Shown here in pieces: positions 45,820 to 55,000 of a stretch of 64,000 bases of DNA. The translations under genes and the position numbers were made by a program. Numbering within the stretch: the stretch's first letter is position 1; each line of letters begins with the position of its first letter. This stretch comes from an uncultured Bacteroides sp. Its GTDB lineage: Bacteria; Bacteroidota; Bacteroidia; Bacteroidales; Bacteroidaceae. Location of the stretch: the NCBI RefSeq assembly GCF_963677685.1, contig NZ_OY782185.1, positions 124,001 through 188,000 on the forward strand. The letters run 5' to 3'. The notes beneath the pieces were generated by a model. The model made no database searches, had not been told where the DNA came from, and saw only the letters and a list, made by a program, of their open reading frames with translations.

Positions 45820-47142
45820 TTACACATCACTCAAATTATCTCTAATTCTATCCATCTCATCCACCAAATCTTTCATTTGTTCTTCAGAAACACTAGTCTT
45901 TAAATCCGCCATTATGGGGCGAATTCGCAAAAGCAACTTCAAAATATCTTTTTCATCCAATCCGAGTTTTCGGGCGAGTTTAAATGAAAGTTCGGCATCG
46001 TCAAAATCATTCTCTACATCAATCTGTACTTTTCGCCGTAAAGAATCAGCAAAAAGAATAAATTTCTTACGCACTAAGTCTGCATGGTTTTTCTTTTGAA
46101 AGTACAATGTGCCAATGAGTTTAACAAAATCAAGGGCTTTATTCGACGGAGGCATTATTAGTGGAATAACCTTCTGTCTTCTTCTCGCCGTAAAGACAGT
46201 AAAAGTAAGCAGCACAATCATTGTTAAGTACAAAGCCCAACGAAGCGGAGTGTGAGACAGCAGAAAACGAAAAGGAGATTCTGCCCGACGGGCATTCATC
46301 GAATAAGTTTCTGTACGAAGAAAAGATTTACCTTTCGCTGCCGACAATATTCGAAATATAAGCATCCCATTTTTCTTATCAAGCATGCCATAGTTCGTAA
46401 ACAATAAAGGAGTACTCACCAAGATAATTTGCCCTTTACCTATTTTCCTCGAAAGAACTACCGCTCCTAACGCCTCGGAATTCATTCTTCTCTTTTGCTT
46501 CTCAACCATCCGATTAGCAGCTAAACTATCTTTCATTGTTTTATTCCTCTTGTTAAGGAACTCTTTCCTCATCGAAACATTATATGCCCAAACAACATTA
46601 GTAGAGTCTGCATCAAGAAAAAAGGCTGTGCACAGTTGAGAATAAAGCAAATACGATTGAGATGAATAAAGAGAATCACCCACCCATTGCAGAGTATCAT
46701 GTGTTAGAAACATGGAAGAAGTCTGACGTTTCAATGCAGGTAGACTAAAAAAACTTCGTGAAAGAGTCAAGCCTAAAGTATCACAAAGAGGGCGAGCAAA
46801 AGAAGAGGCTGCCAGAACAATGCAATTCCCTCGATCAGCCAATGTTAAAACAGCATCAACGTCTACTTTTGTGAAATTCAAGTTTTCAGCAATAGCTAAA
46901 ATGCCACTACTAGTCACACTATCTTTCAAAGCAATTTGATAAAAGGTCTCGTTGGAAACTGTATAACCAGAGGGTATAGACGACTGGCAGACATCATCAA
47001 AAACACTTGCGCCAAAAGGTTGTTTATCATATCGGCTGAATGTTGGTAGCCATCGAAATTTCTTAGGCAAATGATATTCCGTCCAACCCATCAAGCCTAG
47101 AAACAAAAGAATAAAGAGAATAAAAAGTTTGCTACTCTTCAT
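45820..47142 (-). CDS. DUF4350 domain protein
   Basis: This 440-residue protein has one transmembrane segment at the N-terminus (LFILFILLFLGLMGW) and another near residue 305 (LYLTMIVLLTFTVFTA). Between them lies an extracytoplasmic DUF4350 domain related to GATase-like folds (about 60-260: AIAENLNFTKVDVDAVLTLADRGNCIVLAASSF, given in part as VDAVLTLADRGNCIVLAASS). The cytoplasmic tail is helical. Its start overlaps the DUF4129 gene end by 11 bases. Together these suggest tight stoichiometry. Function unknown. Confidence 0.82.
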   Translation of the reverse strand: MKSSKLFILFILLFLGLMGWTEYHLPKKFRWLPTFSRYDKQPFGASVFDDVCQSSIPSGYTVSNETFYQIALKDSVTSSGILAIAENLNFTKVDVDAVLTLADRGNCIVLAASSFARPLCDTLGLTLSRSFFSLPALKRQTSSMFLTHDTLQWVGDSLYSSQSYLLYSQLCTAFFLDADSTNVVWAYNVSMRKEFLNKRNKTMKDSLAANRMVEKQKRRMNSEALGAVVLSRKIGKGQIILVSTPLLFTNYGMLDKKNGMLIFRILSAAKGKSFLRTETYSMNARRAESPFRFLLSHTPLRWALYLTMIVLLTFTVFTARRRQKVIPLIMPPSNKALDFVKLIGTLYFQKKNHADLVRKKFILFADSLRRKVQIDVENDFDDAELSFKLARKLGLDEKDILKLLLRIRPIMADLKTSVSEEQMKDLVDEMDRIRDNLSDV

Positions 47143-47767
47143 CCCATCCTCCTTTCAGCATTTCTTGCTGCAAAACCTCCACCTCGCGATATTGAGACTC
47201 AGTCACCTCAAAATTACCATAACGTACTCTCAAAAAACGATTAGTGAACTTCCTAAAAAGAAAACGTTGTTCCTCTTTTTTTATTTCATAGATATATTCA
47301 GTAGGAGTTTTATATAATTGCCAATTTATTCTCCCCTCATCGGCTAAGTGTTTTAGCATCTGCAAATAACACAAACGGATCGCTTCCTTAAAGTCATTTT
47401 TTAAAAGAGCAGCTTCTATTTCAGCCTCAAAGTTAACTCCATAAATAGTATCAACCCCTTCAGTATAAGAAGTGACCTTCTTTGAAGGTCGTACAAATAA
47501 ATCAGAATGTCTACGATACAAATACCATGCTAATAGAGCGAAAACAATCAATAAAAGAGCCGCAAACACTATTAAAGAATATTTCGAAGCAACGGCATCA
47601 CCAAATAATCCTCCCAAAAAATCTTTTATCCAACCAATCAGTAGTTGGAAAAGATTTAAGTCGGGAGTCACTAAATCCCGATTGTAATCATAAGCAGGAA
47701 GAGATTGCCACATCTTTATCCTGCCCACATCACATATCAGGGTATCAGCCATTTGCTCCATCCGCAT
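47132..47767 (-). CDS. DUF4129 domain protein
   Basis: A 211-residue single-pass membrane protein (hydrophobic about 66-85, YSLIVFAALLLIVFALLAWY). The C-terminal DUF4129 region (about 125-205) includes AIRLCYLQMLKHLADEGRIN, KTPTEYIYEI and FTNRFLRVRYGNFEVT. DUF4129 is often found fused to or beside transglutaminase, MoxR and DUF58 proteins. It sits 4 bases after the upstream polytopic membrane protein gene. The function is unknown, but the linkage is typical of this cluster. Confidence 0.85.
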   Translation of the reverse strand: MRMEQMADTLICDVGRIKMWQSLPAYDYNRDLVTPDLNLFQLLIGWIKDFLGGLFGDAVASKYSLIVFAALLLIVFALLAWYLYRRHSDLFVRPSKKVTSYTEGVDTIYGVNFEAEIEAALLKNDFKEAIRLCYLQMLKHLADEGRINWQLYKTPTEYIYEIKKEEQRFLFRKFTNRFLRVRYGNFEVTESQYREVEVLQQEMLKGGWDEE

Positions 47768-47771
47768 TCAA

Positions 47772-48710
47772 TTACAGTTGTTCAAATTTATCAATATCAT
47801 CAACAATAGAAATATCCTCCACTTTCTCTTTAGCATGGGCATATTGATACGCAAGAGCAACAAAGGTCAAAGTCATTGACAGATACATTCCCAATGATTG
47901 CACCACAGCTAGCAGATAAAGAAGAAAACTGTATAGAGGAGAGATACCTACCGTACTAGATGAATCACTTAACGTAAAGAAGTATTTTACAACCGTTGCC
48001 ACATACCATGGCATAGTGGTAACTCCTTGCAATATTCCTGCAATAAGTCCCATAACAAATATGATAGCAAAAATACCTCCCCAAGTTGCAAAGCCTAGAC
48101 GGAATGCTTTCTTTATTGACTTCCAAACGTTTTCTTCTCCTAACAAATAAGTTGGCATAAGAAGAGAAAGAGGCATACTGACAGCTATAAACAAAGGTAT
48201 AAATAATAGCAAAAGCCATGGCAGCAGAGAAGTCAGGACAACCATAAGAGTCATTATAATGACAACGATAAAAAAAAGGAGCAGTGACAATAATATAGAA
48301 CGCTTAAGATTGCGGAATAGCATTTCCCTGATATCCTTAAAGTGGATTCCAACCAATCGTTCTTCTCTTTCATTGTACACTGTGATTAATGCATAAATTA
48401 ATGAGTACATCAAAGATGAACCTATCCAAGCGCAAAGTATCACCAAGCCATAACTCACAAAAAACATACTTCCCAAAGCCCCCAAAGCTGCTACAGGATC
48501 AGCATTTGGTCCCAAAGCAGTAGCATTAAGCGTTCCTGACATTAAGGTATTAAGACTTAAAGCCTGAACCAAACATAAAGGGAGCAGTAAATAAATTATA
48601 TACTTAAATAAAGGCTTCCGATTCTCTTTAATAAAATCAAAAGAAGCATCCATTTTTTCTCCGAATTTTCGTTTTGCATAGAAAACGATTTTAGGTTTTT
48701 GAATATCCAT
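47772..48710 (-). CDS. Polytopic membrane protein of the MoxR cluster
   Basis: This 312-residue protein has about six to eight hydrophobic stretches. It starts with a short basic stretch and FDFIKENRKPLFKYIIYLLL, and ends in an acidic soluble tail (KVEDISIVDDIDKFEQL). It resembles the membrane half of glycerophosphodiester phosphodiesterase-type proteins and YciC-like families, but I cannot assign it firmly. It overlaps the SpoIIM gene end by 20 bases. A later Met (48653) would remove the overlap, but the stretch upstream looks native. Confidence 0.75.
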   Translation of the reverse strand: MDIQKPKIVFYAKRKFGEKMDASFDFIKENRKPLFKYIIYLLLPLCLVQALSLNTLMSGTLNATALGPNADPVAALGALGSMFFVSYGLVILCAWIGSSLMYSLIYALITVYNEREERLVGIHFKDIREMLFRNLKRSILLSLLLFFIVVIIMTLMVVLTSLLPWLLLLFIPLFIAVSMPLSLLMPTYLLGEENVWKSIKKAFRLGFATWGGIFAIIFVMGLIAGILQGVTTMPWYVATVVKYFFTLSDSSSTVGISPLYSFLLYLLAVVQSLGMYLSMTLTFVALAYQYAHAKEKVEDISIVDDIDKFEQL

Positions 48711-49653
48711 GTCTTTTTTTATTTGGTAAATAAATATAGTAAAATAGAATAAAAGCGATAGAACAGATAATCACACCAATCCGAATAAAATCGGGAAGTT
48801 CGGTATGTCGGGTTAAGAATCCTTCAATAAAAGCAGCTATAATAAAGATAGGCACTGTTCCCACAACGATTTTAAGTCCTTTCTTAGCCCCATGCTTAAA
48901 GGAATGAAGGCGCGTGTACGTGCCGGGAAACAACCAACCGTTTCCCAAAGCTATCCCGGCAGCCCCTGCAACAATGATAGCCCAAATCTCAAGCGTTCCG
49001 TGAAGCCAAACAGCAAGAATAGATTCCATTGCCAGGCCTTGTTTTATAAAAAACAGTTGAAAAGCTCCCAACATTATTCCATTAGACAGTAACATATAAG
49101 CCGTTCCAAAACAAGTAAGAACTCCCATTGCAAAGACTCTGAAAGAAACTCCTACATTATTGAGAGTAATACCAAGAAACATCGGAAGTTCTGCCGACTG
49201 TCCATAAACTGCCATCGGTTCTCCATTAGCAATGTTATTGAGAGTCATATCCACATAACCATTCCCCATAATCAGCCGAACAAAGTCATCATCATGAAAT
49301 GTTGAGAAAGCTCCAATAAGAGTTCCTGAAAGAAAAATCAAAAATGAGATCAGTAATTCTTTTCGGGCAGAATACATAATTAAAGGAATTTCAGTAGTCC
49401 AAAAAGTATAAATACGACTCCATTTTTCACGCTTATTTCTGTATAACTTATTGTGCAAAGCAGAAGCTAAATTATTCAAATAGATAGTAATACGAGAATG
49501 AGGAAAATGAGTCTGTGCGAAAGCTAAATCAGAAGTAATTTCGATATAGACCTCAGCAAACAAATCCGGACTCAAAACATTTGATTCATCAATTGTTTTC
49601 TCAGTTTTTTTCCAACGATCTATATTAAGCCTTATAAATGTTACCTCTTTCAT
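48691..49653 (-). CDS. SpoIIM family (stage II sporulation protein M-like) membrane protein
   Basis: This 320-residue protein has a soluble N-terminal segment (about 1-100) and then five or so transmembrane helices of the SpoIIM type (about 105-310). Family motifs include VSFRVFAMGVLTCFGTAYML, SNGIMLGAFQLFF and LHGTLEIWAIIVAGAAGIAL. It is not a sporulation gene here, because Bacteroidales do not sporulate. The family is a general membrane module that frequently accompanies RDD and MoxR proteins. It is the first gene of the minus-strand cluster, divergent from the RDD gene. Confidence 0.88.
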   Translation of the reverse strand: MKEVTFIRLNIDRWKKTEKTIDESNVLSPDLFAEVYIEITSDLAFAQTHFPHSRITIYLNNLASALHNKLYRNKREKWSRIYTFWTTEIPLIMYSARKELLISFLIFLSGTLIGAFSTFHDDDFVRLIMGNGYVDMTLNNIANGEPMAVYGQSAELPMFLGITLNNVGVSFRVFAMGVLTCFGTAYMLLSNGIMLGAFQLFFIKQGLAMESILAVWLHGTLEIWAIIVAGAAGIALGNGWLFPGTYTRLHSFKHGAKKGLKIVVGTVPIFIIAAFIEGFLTRHTELPDFIRIGVIICSIAFILFYYIYLPNKKRHGYSKT

Positions 49654-49696
49654 TATATTCCTACCAATAGAATAAATTTCCCGTTAATAGTGCAGA

Positions 49697-49728
49697 CAAA
49701 AGTAGGAGAATTATCATATATTTGCAAT
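49697..49728. promoter_or_regulatory. Overlapping divergent promoters of the SpoIIM cluster and the RDD gene
   Basis: Minus: ATTG (49728-49725), 20 bases, TACTTTTG (49704-49697). Plus: TATATTTG at 49717-49724. The plus -7 box lies between the two minus boxes, so the promoters must compete or be co-controlled. Confidence 0.6.
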
Positions 49729-49755
49729 CAAATGCGTAAAATATTTCGTAATTAA

Positions 49756-50496
49756 ATGGCTGAATCGACTATTTTAACCGGACAATTTGTACAAATAGAG
49801 CAAGTGCCTGCAAGTGCAGGAGAAAGAGTCGTTGCATGCACTATTGATGCCATAGCACTCATTCTTTACATAGTAGTCACCTCATTCTTCTTGAATGCAG
49901 TGAACATTTCCCTATCAAGCACAACAGTAGGAACACTGCTTTTTATCACCTTATATTTGCCTGTACTCTGCTACTCTTTGCTCTGTGAGGTTTTTAATCA
50001 GGGACAAAGCATAGGAAAGCATTTTTTAAGGATACGAGTCATAAAGGTAGATGGCAGTACTCCAACGCTTAGTTCATATCTACTACGCTGGTTATTGCTG
50101 CCTATAGACCTCCCTCTTACCAGTGGTTTGGGACTTTTAGTTATACTGTTAACCAAGAACAAACAACGTATAGGCGACTTAGCAGCAGGTACCATGGTGG
50201 TGAAAGAAGAAAATTATAAAAAAATTCATGTTAGCTTAGATGAATTCAACTACTTATCGGAAAATTACCATCCTGTCTATCCCCAAGTTACAGATTTATC
50301 ATTGGAACAGATTAACGTCATATCAAAAACTCTTAATAGCAAAAACAAAAAAAGAGAGATTCAAATATCCTTAATTACTTCCAAACTGCAAAGCATATTA
50401 AAGGTTTACCACCCCATAAAAGACAAGGAACTATTTCTGCAAACAATAGTAAGGGACTACCAATTCTATGCATTGGAAGACAATAGTTTAATATAG
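49756..50496 (+). CDS. RDD family membrane protein
   Basis: A 246-residue membrane protein with the RDD domain at about 15-160, with AGERVVACTIDAIALILYIV, then GQSIGKHFLRIRVIKVDGST and NKQRIGDLAAGTMVVKEENY. Three hydrophobic helices are visible. The C-terminal 85 residues are soluble and basic. The RDD function is unsettled; some members help ion or compatible-solute exchange. The divergent position relative to the SpoIIM/MoxR cluster, with shared promoter DNA, links it functionally to that set. Confidence 0.88.
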   Translation: MAESTILTGQFVQIEQVPASAGERVVACTIDAIALILYIVVTSFFLNAVNISLSSTTVGTLLFITLYLPVLCYSLLCEVFNQGQSIGKHFLRIRVIKVDGSTPTLSSYLLRWLLLPIDLPLTSGLGLLVILLTKNKQRIGDLAAGTMVVKEENYKKIHVSLDEFNYLSENYHPVYPQVTDLSLEQINVISKTLNSKNKKREIQISLITSKLQSILKVYHPIKDKELFLQTIVRDYQFYALEDNSLI

Positions 50497-50548
50497 TCTT
50501 TTATATAGCGGAACAGATACTTTAGAAGAAATTAAGCTATAAACAAAT

Positions 50549-50616
50549 TCAAAACATCCCCATGTTGTACCATAAAACATCCCCATCTTCTAGGGTACAA
50601 CATGGGGATGTTTTGA
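50549..50616. repeat. Perfect 23-bp inverted repeat with an extra internal repeat copy
   Basis: Arms 50549-50571 and 50594-50616 are exact reverse complements (core AAAACATCCCCATGTTGTAC) around a 22-base loop. The loop contains a second direct copy of AAAACATCCCCAT (50574-50586). It lies 52 bases after the RDD stop, upstream of the SRPBCC-like gene. It could act as a terminator (T4 run within the right arm) or as a dispersed palindromic element. Confidence 0.85.
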
Positions 50617-50670
50617 TTATAAAGTACCTATACTTCATCAAAAAGCCTTTAATGATTTTATGAATAAGCT

Positions 50671-50702
50671 TTCGTTCTTTTTAGAATAAGTATATACCTT
50701 TG
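50671..50702 (+). promoter_or_regulatory. Promoter of the SRPBCC-like gene
   Basis: TTCG (50671-50674, one mismatch to TTTG), 20 bases, TACCTTTG (50695-50702). Because the -7 box covers 50700, a TTG at that position cannot be the start codon. The ATG at 50730 follows at a normal distance. Confidence 0.6.
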
Positions 50703-50729
50703 TATATTCACCATTGCTTACTAACCATC

Positions 50730-51230
50730 ATGACGATTTTATACTTAATTGCAGGGGTACTTTGTACAGTTGGAACTGTTCTTATCATCGGATCACTTCT
50801 TCCGAAAGAAAGGGTTGTAAAACGAAAGAGATCATATCAAATATCGCCGGAATCTTTATTTAAAATAGTGACTGATAATACCAACTGGCAATATCGGCGA
50901 GACTTGAAAGATCTTATTATGATTAATAATGAAAACGGGATAGAAACATGGGATGAAATAAGTCATGATGGTACAGTAATCCATTTTCAGACAAAAGAGA
51001 CGATTCCATATTCGCTTTATTCATTTAGCATGAAATCTAAGCTCTTTAACGGATATTGGACAGGAGAGTTTAATAACAATAATCAAGGGGGAACTATTTT
51101 TACATCAACAGAGCATATAAATATAAAGAATCCTTTTTTAAGAGCACTCTCTTATCTATTCTTTAATATAGGAAAGTTCATGGAAGAATATCAGGAAGAT
51201 CTACATAAAAAAATAAAAACCATAAAATAA
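50730..51230 (+). CDS. SRPBCC-like membrane-anchored protein
   Basis: 166 residues from ATG 50730. One N-terminal transmembrane helix (about 2-23) is followed by a soluble domain with the START/SRPBCC helix-grip look: VVKRKRSYQISPESLFKIVTD, TNWQYRRDLKDLIMI, GIETWDEISHDG and a final amphipathic helix. Such domains bind lipids or hydrophobic ligands. I know no function for this protein. The upstream promoter decides the start, since the longer frame from 50700 would overlap it. It ends in a good terminator. Confidence 0.75.
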   Translation: MTILYLIAGVLCTVGTVLIIGSLLPKERVVKRKRSYQISPESLFKIVTDNTNWQYRRDLKDLIMINNENGIETWDEISHDGTVIHFQTKETIPYSLYSFSMKSKLFNGYWTGEFNNNNQGGTIFTSTEHINIKNPFLRALSYLFFNIGKFMEEYQEDLHKKIKTIK

Positions 51231-51231
51231 A

Positions 51232-51265
51232 AAGCCCCAACTTATAAGTAGTTGGAGCTTTATTA
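51232..51265. terminator. Bidirectional terminator
   Basis: AAAGC-CCCAACT and AGTTGG-AGCTTT form a stem with one bulge/mismatch and a 7-base loop, with A-run and T-rich flanks. It lies between the SRPBCC-like gene and the convergent acidic-protein gene. Confidence 0.7.
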
Positions 51266-51307
51266 ATAATTATGAAGAGGAATTCTTAACTATACGATGA
51301 ATATTAA

Positions 51308-51643
51308 TTACTCATCCTGACCTAAAGAATCGCCATATTCCATTTCACCTTGAACAATAAAAAGAATCTCTTTGGGATCATATTCTCCCATTTCATCTTT
51401 TCGAGCTTCCTTCACAATGTAGTCTGCTACAAGTTCTAAGTCAATATCGACATATCCTTCAGCATCAGGCTCAGCATCAAGAATGCCACTTTCAGTATAA
51501 TACTCATCTATAAGATCTAAAAAATAGAGTAACTCATCATCAGAGTACTTATCTTTAAGTTCTTGCGGCAAATAGTTTTTAATGTACGCTATGGTCTTAT
51601 CATCATCAGCGTAATCTGACCAAATGTCCTCTCCTTGTCCCAT
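51308..51643 (-). CDS. Small acidic protein of unknown function
   Basis: A 111-residue protein with a strong negative charge (many Asp and Glu, few Lys and Arg) and no signal peptide or cysteine. Tyrosine-rich helical blocks include DDDKTIAYIKNYLPQELKDK, DDELLYFLDLIDEYYTESGI and DIDLELVADYIVKEARKDEM. I recognise no domain. It lies 12 bases after trxA and is probably cotranscribed, which suggests an accessory or housekeeping role. It resembles small conserved Bacteroidales proteins of unknown function. Confidence 0.78.
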   Translation of the reverse strand: MGQGEDIWSDYADDDKTIAYIKNYLPQELKDKYSDDELLYFLDLIDEYYTESGILDAEPDAEGYVDIDLELVADYIVKEARKDEMGEYDPKEILFIVQGEMEYGDSLGQDE

Positions 51644-51655
51644 AAAGTTTATGTA

Positions 51656-51970
51656 TTAAATTAATGCTTTCACTTTGCTTTCGAAAACATCCTTACTTAC
51701 AGCACCCACTTGCTTATCTACTATTTCGCCATCTTTAAAGAAAAGCACAGTAGGTATATTGCGAATACCATAAGTTGCAGGCAATTCTGTATTTTCATCT
51801 ACATCACATTTTCCAATAATCACTTGACCTTCATATTCTTTAGCCAAGTCTTCAATAATAGGACCAACCATCTTACAAGGACCACACCAAGGTGCCCAAA
51901 AATCAATCACAACTGGTTTTCCTTCAGCCAATACACTTTTTACATTAGTGTCTGTAATTTCTAAAGCCAT
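51656..51970 (-). CDS. trxA: Thioredoxin
   Basis: A 104-residue cytoplasmic dithiol oxidoreductase with the active site WAPWCGPCK (Cys29, Cys32), the cis-proline region RNIPTVLFFKDGEIV and the standard thioredoxin length. It reduces disulfides in ribonucleotide reductase, peroxidases and probably the thioredoxin-type ArsC encoded at 18.7 kb. Its leader is about 85 bases from a TATCTTTG box. Confidence 0.96.
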   Translation of the reverse strand: MALEITDTNVKSVLAEGKPVVIDFWAPWCGPCKMVGPIIEDLAKEYEGQVIIGKCDVDENTELPATYGIRNIPTVLFFKDGEIVDKQVGAVSKDVFESKVKALI

Positions 51971-52061
51971 ATTCTTTATCTATTATATATTAATAAATTA
52001 GTTTCTCTTATATAAATAGCATAACGTCCGTAAAGTTACTAAAGTTCTCAAAATCGTCGAA

Positions 52062-52069
52062 CAAAGATA
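52062..52069 (-). promoter_or_regulatory. Probable -7 box for trxA
   Basis: Minus-strand TATCTTTG, 91 bases before the trxA start and just downstream of the dnaE end. The 5' leader is long for this short gene. No clear -33 box is seen. Confidence 0.45.
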
Positions 52070-52089
52070 AAAAAAAAGAGAGAGCTATA

Positions 52090-55000
52090 TCAATTTATTT
52101 GAAAACTCAATTCCGGACGTTCATTAATATATGAGATCAAATCTCTTCCGACCGATAATTTTATCGGACGAGAAATAAATTCTACATTCATGTTATTTTC
52201 GACATCTTTCACCTCAAAATAGAGTTCCGTATTGCCTGGATGCTCTCTCACCAACGTACTTAATTCCGTAATGAGAGCCTTATTTAATTCAAACAAAGGA
52301 ATCACAATTTTTATTTTTTGTACAAGCTTATCCTTCACATCCGAAAGAAATTCGATAGAAGTTATCTTTATTTCCAGTTCATCTTGCCTCCATTGCTTAG
52401 GCTGACACCTAGCATGAATATACAAAGAAATACCCTCAGTGGTAAAAAAGCCTTGATAAGTAGCCCAGTCATTTCCAAAAAAAGGAAGTTCAGCCGAACC
52501 TGAATAATCCTCTAATCGAGCTATCCCGTAAGGATTACCATTCTTGGTAACCCCTCGACGTATAGACGTTACAATTCCTCCCATCGTAATCTCCCGACCG
52601 GCAAGTTCCGCCTTATTTTCCAAAGCCACCATACGTGTGTTGCATACATGCTGAAGAATAACGGCATATTCATCTAAAGGATGAGCAGAAAGATAAATAC
52701 CAACCAGTTCTCTTTCCTTATTCAAACGTTCCAAATCACTCCAACGTTCCGCCGGAAGAATTTCAGGGGTAGCAATATCAACTACATTTTCACCTCCGAA
52801 AAGAGAATTAGTTGCCGCCACCTTATCTGCTTGATAACGGTTGCCATAGCGCACTAATATTTCAAGAAAAGATTCATTTTTTGAATTGATTGCAAAATAC
52901 TGTTCACGTTTCAGTTCAGAGAAACTATCAAAGCCACCCGCCAATGCAAGAGATTCAAGATTCTTCTTATTACAAGCATTTAGGTTGACCCGTTGCACAA
53001 AGTCAAAGATTCCTTTAAAAGGACCATTCTTTGAGCGTTCTTCTACAATGCACTGCACAGCATTTTCTCCCACCCCCTTTACTGCACCTAGACCAAAACG
53101 AATGTTTCCTTCGTCATTAACTGTAAATTTGTGATAACTCTCGTTTACATCGGGGCCCAACACTTCAATTTTCATCGTCTTACACTCATCCATCAACTTC
53201 GTGATATCTGTAATGTTAGAGATGTTACGGCTCATTACTGCCGCCATATATTCAGCCGGATAATTTGCCTTAAGAAAAGCTGTCTGATAAGCAATCCAAG
53301 AGTAACAAGTAGCATGAGATTTATTAAAAGCGTAAGAAGCAAACTTTTCCCAGTCCGTCCAGATCTTCTCCAGTACCTTAGGATCATGCCCATTTTTTCG
53401 TCCCCCTTCAATAAATTGAGGTTTCATGTGATCCAACTTGTCACGAAGCTTTTTACCCATCGCTTTACGCAGAGCATCCGATTCGCCACGAGTAAAGTCA
53501 GCCAATAAACGGGACAAAAGCATCACTTGTTCCTGATAGACGGTAATACCATAGGTATCCTTGAGATACTTCTCCATGATCGGAATATCATACTCAATCG
53601 GCTTTCGTCCATGCTTACGATCAATAAAATCAGGAATATAATCCATTGGCCCCGGACGATAGAGAGCATTCATCGCTATCAAATCTTCAAAAGTACTAGG
53701 CTGTAATTCACGCAAATATTTCTGCATACCTGCCGACTCAAACTGGAAAGTACCAATCGTACGTCCATCACTGTAAAGCTTATAAGTTTGAGGATCTGAA
53801 ATAGGTATATTGTCTATATCAATGACCAAACCACGATGAAGGCGAATGTTTGCAAGGGCTTCTTTTATGATAGACAATGTTTTAAGTCCTAAAAAGTCCA
53901 TCTTTATAAGTCCCGTATCTTCAATCACTGAGCCTTCATACTGAGTAACAAGCATTTTCTCACCCGTTTCCTTATCATCAGCGGTACTTACAGGCACCCA
54001 ATCGGTTATATCGTCACGACAAATAATCGTTCCACAAGCATGCACTCCGGTACCACGAACATTCCCCTCAAGCATCTTAGCATATTTCAATGTATCTCTC
54101 ACAAGTGGATCAGAAGAGACCTCCGCCGATTGTAATTCCGGCACATATGCAATGGCATTTGTTAGGTTTAGTTTTTTATCAGGAATCTTATCGGGAATAA
54201 GCTTTGCTAAACGATCCGACTCAGATAAGGGTAGTTTCTGAACCCGAGCAACATCCTTAATGGCCAATTTCGTAGCCATAGTGCCATAAGTAATAATATG
54301 CGCAACCTTTTCCTTTCCATATTTTTCCGTTACCCAACGAAGAACATCACCACGACCGTCATCATCAAAGTCAATATCAATATCAGGCAGAGAGATACGG
54401 TCAGGATTCAAGAAACGCTCAAACAGCAAATCATATTGAATAGGATCTATTTGAGTAATTCCAAGGCAATAAGCCACAGCAGAACCCGCCGCAGAGCCAC
54501 GCCCCGGTCCCACAGAAACCCCTTTTTCGCGAGCAGCCGCAATAAAATCTTGTACGATAAGGAAATAACCAGGAAAACCCATTGTTTTCATTATGTGCAA
54601 TTCGAATACCATCCGTTCGTTCACCTCCGGCGTCAGAGGATCACCATAACGTTTCTTCGCACCGTCAAAAGCCAGTTTTTTAAGATAATCAGCTTCTAAT
54701 TTTATTCGATAAAGTTTATCATATCCTCCAAGTTTCTTTATTTTATCTTCAGCCGCTGATTGACTTAAAACCACCTTCCCATTCTCATCCTGAGTGAATT
54801 CATCAAAAAGATCTTTCTCAGTATACTTATTACGATATCCATCCTCGGTTCCAAATTCCTCGGGAATAGCAAAAGTCGGCATAATTGGAGCATGATCAAT
54901 AGAGTAAAATTCCACTTTATCAAGCACCTCCATGGTATTAGTCAACGCTTCAGGAACATCTTCAAACAAAGCATGCATTTCAGCCCTCGTCTTCATCCAT

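Noticed and set aside
48691..49653. Evidence of sporulation
   Set aside because: SpoIIM-type membrane proteins are widespread in non-sporulating bacteria and no other sporulation gene is present.
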